A program made the position numbers and the translations under genes. DNA of 64,000 nucleotides from Amaranthus tricolor (Eukaryota > Streptophyta > Magnoliopsida > Caryophyllales > Amaranthaceae). Location: the NCBI RefSeq assembly GCF_026212465.1, contig NC_080048.1:39453875-39517874 (forward strand), written 5' to 3'. Positions 58,272 through 64,000 of this stretch are shown piece after piece; the first letter of the stretch is position 1; every line of letters starts with the position of its first letter. A model generated the notes under the pieces. It was not told where the DNA came from and searched no databases. It saw only the letters and a list, made by a program, of their open reading frames with translations.

Positions 58272-60507
58272 TTAGTGGTCAGGCATGCTCTTGATGATAT
58301 CCGAATCACCTGGGTCGATAATGCTGAGACAGCACACCCTGAAGTATTTACCGCAAGCAGTTCCGAGATCAACATTGTCTGAGAAACAAAAAAACAGCAA
58401 AGTTTAGGAAAATAGTACTTACCATTCAGGTCAAATAGTCGATTCACACATGCTCACTTCGATACTAGTACACTTCAAAACAGATTTTAGAAAAAAGAAA
58501 CAAATTTTACAAAAATTTCACAGCTCCATGGTTAGAAGGTTGCTTGCAATTGCATAACAAAGAGAGGGTAATTTCATTTAGGGAGCATTCGGTAAATTTC
58601 ATGCAAAACCGTGTGGTGATGCACTCCAATGAACTCAAAGATCTTAAAGCAGTCATCATTTCAAAAGTCTCAATCATCAGTTAATCGAAAAAATATTTCT
58701 AGAGTCCCTTAGTGGTCAATCCTAGAACTCGATTCAGCAGCTACTTACGAGATCTTAATGATTTCTTTTTTGCAGGGTTGCTGAGCATTTGTGGAATTTC
58801 TTCACAGAAAGTGAGTTAGGTATATTGATTATTGAATGTAATTCCTACATAACACAATTGCAACACTTCGAACCATGGATTAACTTATGTGTATACAGTG
58901 ATGTCAAAACAACACGAAACAGAACTTAATGTAACAAGATATACTTACTTCCATTGTAATGGTGAACTCCAACCTTAGCCAACATAGCATAGTACTCTAT
59001 CTCAGACTTTCTCAAAGGTGGGCAGTTGTTAGATATAATCACCAATTTTGCTGAAAGAATTAATAGGACTACTTATTAGCATTAATATCCAATTAATCAA
59101 TAACCATAGAGAATACATTATCTATGGAACATTCTCTTTAAGAACACAAACCAAAATGAATCTACATACTTCTACATAATCCATTCATAACTACAATGCC
59201 ATCCAAATCAAGTAATTCAAGACAAGAAAACCAAACCATTCATAGGATATACACAAAATAGGATTCAAGGTCTGCGGCTCTAAGCCCAATAGGTATCGTA
59301 TCCAAGACAATCATATTACAATAATTAAGTCAACACAGAAGACTTAAGGATCTTTATTATGCTTCCACACCCTACAACTTGCAAGCATACTTTGCCACGT
59401 TACATAATTTGCTAATCTCTTTGCAACAAATTGTGATTGGTTTCGGACCAATTTTTGGTTATTTTGAACAAAATGAGAATTCAAAAGGTGAATTATGTCG
59501 CACTAAATTCTTGTCAAAGAATAAGTGATGTACATTATTACTCATGAATACCGCAGGCAAATATTGAAGAAATAAAATTAGTTTCTGTATCACTACATCA
59601 CAAAATAACTAGCTATATTACTCTGAAACTCAATTGTCCCAACAAAAATCGACTGTTATTGACTTGCATTTTTTACACTTAACTTCAACAATGAGCTCAC
59701 TATTGTCAGCTTATAACGATGAAGTAATAGATGGAGAACAAGTCATTATAATTGTTAGCAACAAATCTCTCACATCGATTTATTTTGGTTGACAATTCTT
59801 GCAGAGGATAACACGATGAATCACTAATAAACAACTACAAAATAAACCTCACTTTCTAAGCTATTGTTCCCTGCATATTACTGAATCGTAAAACATTACC
59901 ATTACAACCCATCAAAACAAAATTCAAATGCAACAAATATGTGAATAATATCAAGTAAAAAATCAAATCTAAAATCACAAATCAAAATCAATGAGCATTC
60001 ATCAAATGGCATACCCAACTTCAAAATCAAAAGAGCTATGAATCATATTCAAAAACCCTAACTAATCAATCGACAACAAGAAATAACAAGCAAAATCAAT
60101 AGTAATCCCTAAAATGATAAAAGTATACACCCAAAATTTAAATCAACAATTCCCACAAAGAAGCTGAAAACATAAGAATATTCATAAAATATATTCAAAA
60201 ACACTAACTGAATAAATATACATCTTGGTATCATCAATAAATTAGGAAATAACCTTTGGAACTTCTGAGAGTTTTAAGAACGGTCTTGTAACCAAGAGTG
60301 TACTTTCCACTCTTCATTACAAGAGCCAACCTGTTGTTGATACTCTCATGAGTCTTCTTCTGCAAAATCACACCCAAAAACACATAAGATAATTTTATTT
60401 TTTAAAAATAAATCAAAATTAACCATCAATCAACACAATCATCGTGAAATATGAAACGTAAAGAGTGAATATAACGAGAATATTACCGTCTTCTTTGAAG
60501 AAACCAT
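58272..60507 (-). CDS. RPL30: 60S ribosomal protein eL30
   Basis: Four exons on the minus strand: 60487-60507, 60254-60359, 58949-59050, 58272-58378. GT-AG introns close to 111 residues, the normal length. The sequence is the strongly conserved L7Ae/L30e-type fold protein: [20 protein letters not shown] near residue 8, [20 protein letters not shown] in exon 3, [16 protein letters not shown] in exon 4, and a C-terminus [14 protein letters not shown]. It is a structural component of the large cytosolic ribosomal subunit. The start ATGGTTTCTTC sits in a good Kozak-like context (GCCGCCATGG). Upstream are a telo-box and TATA-like element. Intron 2 contains a palindromic repeat copy. I looked for C/D-box snoRNAs in the introns and found none convincing. 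Confidence 0.97.
59390..59500. repeat. Palindromic 'GATTCGCTAAT' family, diverged copy
   Basis: ACGTTACATAATTTGCTAAT at the left and GGTGAATTATGTCGCA at the right enclose a TGATTGGTTTCGG and TTTTTGGTTATTTTGAAC interior, the same order of blocks as 38024-38153. It lies in eL30 intron 2. Confidence 0.5.
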
Positions 60508-60594
60508 GGCGGCGATTGATTAGAAAGCTTCGGGAGGAGCCACGGAACGGAGATGAGTTTTTACTTACCAGCGGCGGCTACTATCAAGAAATTT

Positions 60595-60720
60595 GATATT
60601 AGGGTTTTATAAGATTTCGCTTAATTGGGTTTTTTTCGTTAGGTGAATGGGAAATGGACTGAACCTCATATACGTATTGGGCTACCCGTTGGCCTAAAGC
60701 CCATGAAGAGTTGTAACATC
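60595..60720 (-). promoter_or_regulatory. eL30 promoter with telo-box and site II motifs
   Basis: On the minus strand a TTATAAAA TATA-like element (60603-60611) overlaps AAACCCTAA, a telo-box (60599-60607), about 95 bp upstream of the start codon. GGGCTT and TGGGCT/GGGCTA-type site II elements occur at 60676-60706. Telo-box plus site II is the usual promoter signature of plant ribosomal-protein genes. Confidence 0.7.
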
Positions 60721-60730
60721 AACTTGCTTT

Positions 60731-61159
60731 CACAAATTCTTACTTGAGACCGTCTTTATAAGAGACGCGTCTCAAATGAGCCGGCCCATTATTACTTAAA
60801 AAAACAACTATTAAAAAAAAGCATACAGTGTAATCTTATTTGGAGTTGGTGCTACAACTTATTAAAGTTGGTATTGTAACCTATTAAAGCTAATATCTAC
60901 AAATAGGTTATAATACTAACTTTAATAGGTTATAACACCAACTTCAAATACCAACTTTTATAGGTTATAACTCCAACTTTAATAGGTTATAATACCAACT
61001 TTAATATGTTATAACACCAATTTTCATAAGTTATAACACCAACTCCAAATAGGCTCAAATGCGGGCGTCAATTTTTAGGTTTTTTTTTTCTTTTTTTTTT
61101 GTTGGGCCTGGGTGTGGAGAGCCGTCTCTTATAAAGACAGTCTCTCAGAAGAGGTGGTG
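60731..61159. mobile_element. 429-bp Mutator-type MITE with internal repeats
   Basis: Long inverted ends share GTCTTTATAAGAGACG (60751-60767 and, in reverse, 61123-61139). Flanks ACTTGCTTT (60722-60730) and ACTTATTTT (61160-61168) match in 7 of 9 bases. The centre holds about six copies of a 22-bp AATAGGTTATAACACCAACT-type unit (60897-61050), with inverted copies at 60841-60890, so the whole element can fold back. Confidence 0.75.
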
Positions 61160-61168
61160 ACTTATTTT

Positions 61169-61380
61169 ATACAAGATGGTCTCACCATCAAACCAACTAT
61201 ACAATCAGTTCAATATGCATTACTCGGAAAAAAAATACACAAATTCTCAAATAAAATAGTCTTACAATCAATGAGATGGTCTTACAGTCGATGTACTATC
61301 TCTATTAAGTTGACCTAATATACATTTAGCATATCACAAATTGTTGTGAGAGTCGGTCTCTCCAAGAGACGCGTTAGATA
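61169..61380. mobile_element. Mutator-type MITE debris
   Basis: Several broken pieces of the GAGACGGTCTCA terminal repeat (ACAAGATGGTCTCACCATC near 61170, GAGATGGTCTTACAGTCGATG near 61271, GAGAGTCGGTCTCTCCAAG near 61347). The boundaries are not resolvable. It adjoins the 60731-61159 element. Confidence 0.5.
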
Positions 61381-63248
61381 TATGGGTTAATAGCCAATTT
61401 AATTCAATTCAAATTAAAGAGAAAATAAGAATATAAGCTTCTTATTTTGAGGTCGTCTATTTGAAAAACGATATCTCACAAAATAGTTATTAGCATATAT
61501 ATCACCACTATCATTGTCATTTTAAATTAAGAATTAATGTAATCTGAATATGATTTGAAGTGCACATTCCATTGAACTTTACAATATATTATCACTATAA
61601 AAACATATGTGATTATATTTTTTTGTGTAGATGATTATATTGATATTAAACGTAATCACTTAAAAATTGTGCTAATGCTAAATGTAACATATTGTCAATT
61701 ATTAAAAGTGATCATCAATAATGTCATCACTTTAAAATGATCATATACAAACTTGATGACATATATATGCATACAATGATAGAAAAACATAATAAAAATT
61801 TTGTAAAGCTCATATTTATTATTGAAAAAAATAATCATATACACGCATAAATTTATTAATTACAATCCAAAGTGATCATCAATAATGTTTCTGAAATAAT
61901 CAACGCAACCAAAAATTTGAGCTGATGGTTGAGAACCATCATATATTATATGCTCTAACACTTACACGCCCCCCTCACATGAAAACTTTTTAAACAAAAA
62001 GTGTAATGTAACACAGACCCTTCTCATATATTGACTTATAATATCATATCAAGAAATCAACTAAACCAAAATCTTAAATTGATAACCGAAACTCAAAATA
62101 TATTATATAATCTATCAATATCACCCCTTAAAAATAATTATATACAAACTCATAATGATAACAAATACTCCATATGCTTACAAGTTACAACTATCAAATC
62201 AAATAAGACTTAAAATGATAATTTTACGGTGCTCACACTAATACTTTAAAAAATGATCTTACATAGACATAATTTGATCATTTAGATTTCAAAAAGTGAT
62301 TATTAGCAAAGTCATCGCATACTAATATTATATACAAGTTACTACTACTAATAATATATACTTACAATATTCAAATAATAGCTCATACTATAATTTTATA
62401 ATGCGTATATTATGATATTAAATTAATACTAAATTATATATAGACAAAATTTAATAGTTAGACTCTAAGATAATAATCAATAAAAGTTCATCGTTGTTGT
62501 TCATTTTTGATGTCATGCTTTATCCTCTTCTTGTTTTTTCATTAGTAATAGTATATTTTTTCTATAAATTCAACGAGTCTATAACAAAATAGAAAAATTA
62601 AATTCAATATTTTAAACACAAACATAAAAAAGTTAACAATCATTTTTTTGGCTGTTTAATTTTTAAAAAACTATGTAAGTTCTTATATTTTTTTTTAAAA
62701 AAAAACCCTTATATGGAATTTGCCCAATTTGGCAACAAAATCCCCAATATAATTCACCCAAAGTTGACTAAAATATTAAATTAGTCAACGGAGTTGACAT
62801 CCAGAGTGGACTCCATTCTCAAATTCCTGCCATTACTCCATTCCTTTCCAACCAGGAAGCTTCATTTCCCTTTTGGTCTCCATTCCTCTCTCTATTCTTT
62901 CAGTGTAAAACCCAATTGGCGATTGGCCCCCACAATTATCGGGTACCAAACCAATTGTTCTTCTTCCGGTCTGGTACTTGCCCCGACACACCTTCACTTT
63001 CTCACTATTTTTTTGCAAGCACAAGATTCCGGCATTCCATACTCTTGTTTACTTGTTTTCCATTTATGTAATTTTGTTTTTCCTTTTAAATTTAGGGTTC
63101 TTTCACTCAGATCTTTTGCTTCCCCAGTTTGATCAGTTTGGTAACTTTTGCTTCTAATTGGTATTGATTTTATGGAGAAATTTGGTTGAATTTTAGTTTT
63201 GATTATTTTAAGTGTTGTACTTATGATTGCTTAATCTGTTTGTTTCAG
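61381..63248. other. Intergenic, then a probable 5' leader
   Basis: 61381-62700 is AT-rich with a TRIM-like relic at 61895-62117 and no gene. From about 62790 the composition becomes C/T-rich and may be the promoter and non-coding first exon of the gene starting at 63277. Confidence 0.5.
61895..62117 (-). mobile_element. TRIM-like element, minus orientation, decayed
   Basis: Two LTR copies (about 61895-61970 and 62047-62117) have the expected CAACCAAAA...CTAACA order. Inside the left copy is CGCCCCCCTCACAT (61978-61990), the complement of the purine tract. Next to the right copy is ATATCATATCAAG, a decayed primer-binding site. The structure matches 8878-9165 in the opposite orientation. Confidence 0.7.
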
Positions 63249-63276
63249 AAATCAACTGGGTTCTTGCTGGAGTTTG

Positions 63277-63325
63277 ATGGGGTCAATTCTAAAATGGGTT
63301 TTTCCGTTAATGATTATTGGATCAG
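63277..63325 (+). CDS. Possible first coding exon of a gene leaving the window
   Basis: The ATG at 63277 opens MGSILKWVFPLMIIGS, which looks like a signal peptide or signal anchor, and a donor GGATCAG/GTATTG follows at 63325/63326. Upstream, the donor TTTG/GTAACT (63141) and acceptor TGTTTCAG (63248) suggest a leader intron with a pyrimidine-rich non-coding exon before it. An overlapping frame from 63294 (MGFSVNDYWIRYC) is a less likely alternative. No family is recognised from 16 residues, and no further exon is clear before the edge. Confidence 0.3.
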
Positions 63326-64000
63326 GTATTGTGCTGTTGCTGCTTTTACTTTTTCTTTGCTATTCTTGATTTTTATTCTGAAATTGTATGCAAGTGCAAT
63401 AGTTAATGGTGTTTTAATTTGGGGAATTATAATATATTTCTGCCAACAAGAGAGACCATGGCTGTGTACCGGATCATTTGTTTTATATGCAGTTTATTCT
63501 CGCTTATGCAACAGCCTTATCTCTTTTGATAAGGGTATGGCCCGCTGTCATACACCCCATGATTGATTTTTTGTGTGGTATATACCGTATATGATGATGA
63601 TGATGATGAGCAAGAGGGAATCTAGGTGCGGGCGTGCCTTGGCTATAGCCCATGTCATTTGATTAAAACCTTGGTGATGTGGAATTTTGATACACATAAG
63701 TGACAACGGAGTTCGTTGAGCACAAATGGAGAGATGAGTGTTTGACCCACCATTTACTAACTAGATTCGCCGTGGTTTGCGAGAGTTGTTTAGATTTCAT
63801 ATTATATGAGCCTGTGTTGGTTCATGTAGCTGATTCCATATGTTGGGTTTAAGAATTCGATATTGATGTTGTTTTAGTTTGTGAAGTTGAAATTAGCAAC
63901 TAAAGTAACCTTGTAATATTGATTTAAAGTTTATATTTTCCTTCTTGAATGTTTTGTGTTTTAGAATTGCATAAGTTCGTTTCGGTATTTTCCGGGTGTT
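63326..64000. other. Right edge: possible intron with repeats
   Basis: It holds a short (ATG)n microsatellite (63591-63609) and a dispersed repeat (63611-63780) beginning AGGGAATCTAGGTGCGGGC and containing TGTTTGACCCACCATTTACT, as in 55494-55770. No exon can be supported. Confidence 0.5.

Noticed and set aside
58630..58700. ATGATGA box-C-like motif in eL30 intron 3 (minus strand)
   Set aside because: No box D (CTGA) at a suitable distance and no terminal stem, so a C/D snoRNA is not supported.
60555..60580. GTAAGT in the eL30 5' leader (minus strand)
   Set aside because: It looks like a splice donor, but no good acceptor lies between it and the start codon.
60897..61050. Regular short repeats resembling a CRISPR array
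   Set aside because: The units are contiguous tandem repeats within a MITE in a plant genome, with no unique spacers.

Overview
This window is nuclear DNA from a flowering plant. It is AT-rich, its genes have many GT-AG introns, and the gaps and introns carry plant transposon families (copia, RTE-type LINE, hAT, Mutator-like and Stowaway MITEs, a miniature LTR element). The proteins resemble eudicot ones. I cannot name the species; a Caryophyllales plant is only a weak impression from the style of the repeats.

Six genes can be reconstructed exon by exon. All six lie on the minus strand: a UDP-xylose-transporter-type nucleotide-sugar transporter (4509-10911, 351 aa); a GH17 beta-1,3-glucanase with a C-terminal X8/CBM43 module (14219-18739, 465 aa); a DUF707 family protein (23862-32657, 382 aa); a two-domain type II membrane glycosyltransferase-like protein (36653-40636, 932 aa); a PH-START-EDR2_C protein (46658-56149, 743 aa); and ribosomal protein eL30 (58272-60507, 111 aa). 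In every model the reading phase closes across all junctions, which is strong internal support. The first exon of a plus-strand gene may start at 63277 and run off the right edge.

From memory, three of these genes match Arabidopsis neighbours (At2g28310 DUF707, At2g28315 UXT1, At2g28320 PH-START). This looks like a conserved block expanded by the GH17 and glycosyltransferase genes and by repeats. The first four genes all have links to sugar nucleotides or glycans; there is no evidence that they are co-regulated.

The left edge (about 95-3365) is a decayed Ty1/copia polyprotein. The best new material is in the repeats. There is a complete 288-bp TRIM-like element with 5-bp target duplications (8878-9165). 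A 623-bp hAT-type element has a perfect 8-bp duplication (3492-4114). Three hAT MITEs of 287-299 bp sit in three introns of the PH-START gene, and a 368-bp Mutator-type MITE there has a perfect 9-bp duplication. A hairpin element lies inside a (TA)n tract (44578-45042). I saw no CRISPR array, tRNA or rRNA gene, and no clearly undescribed multi-gene system.
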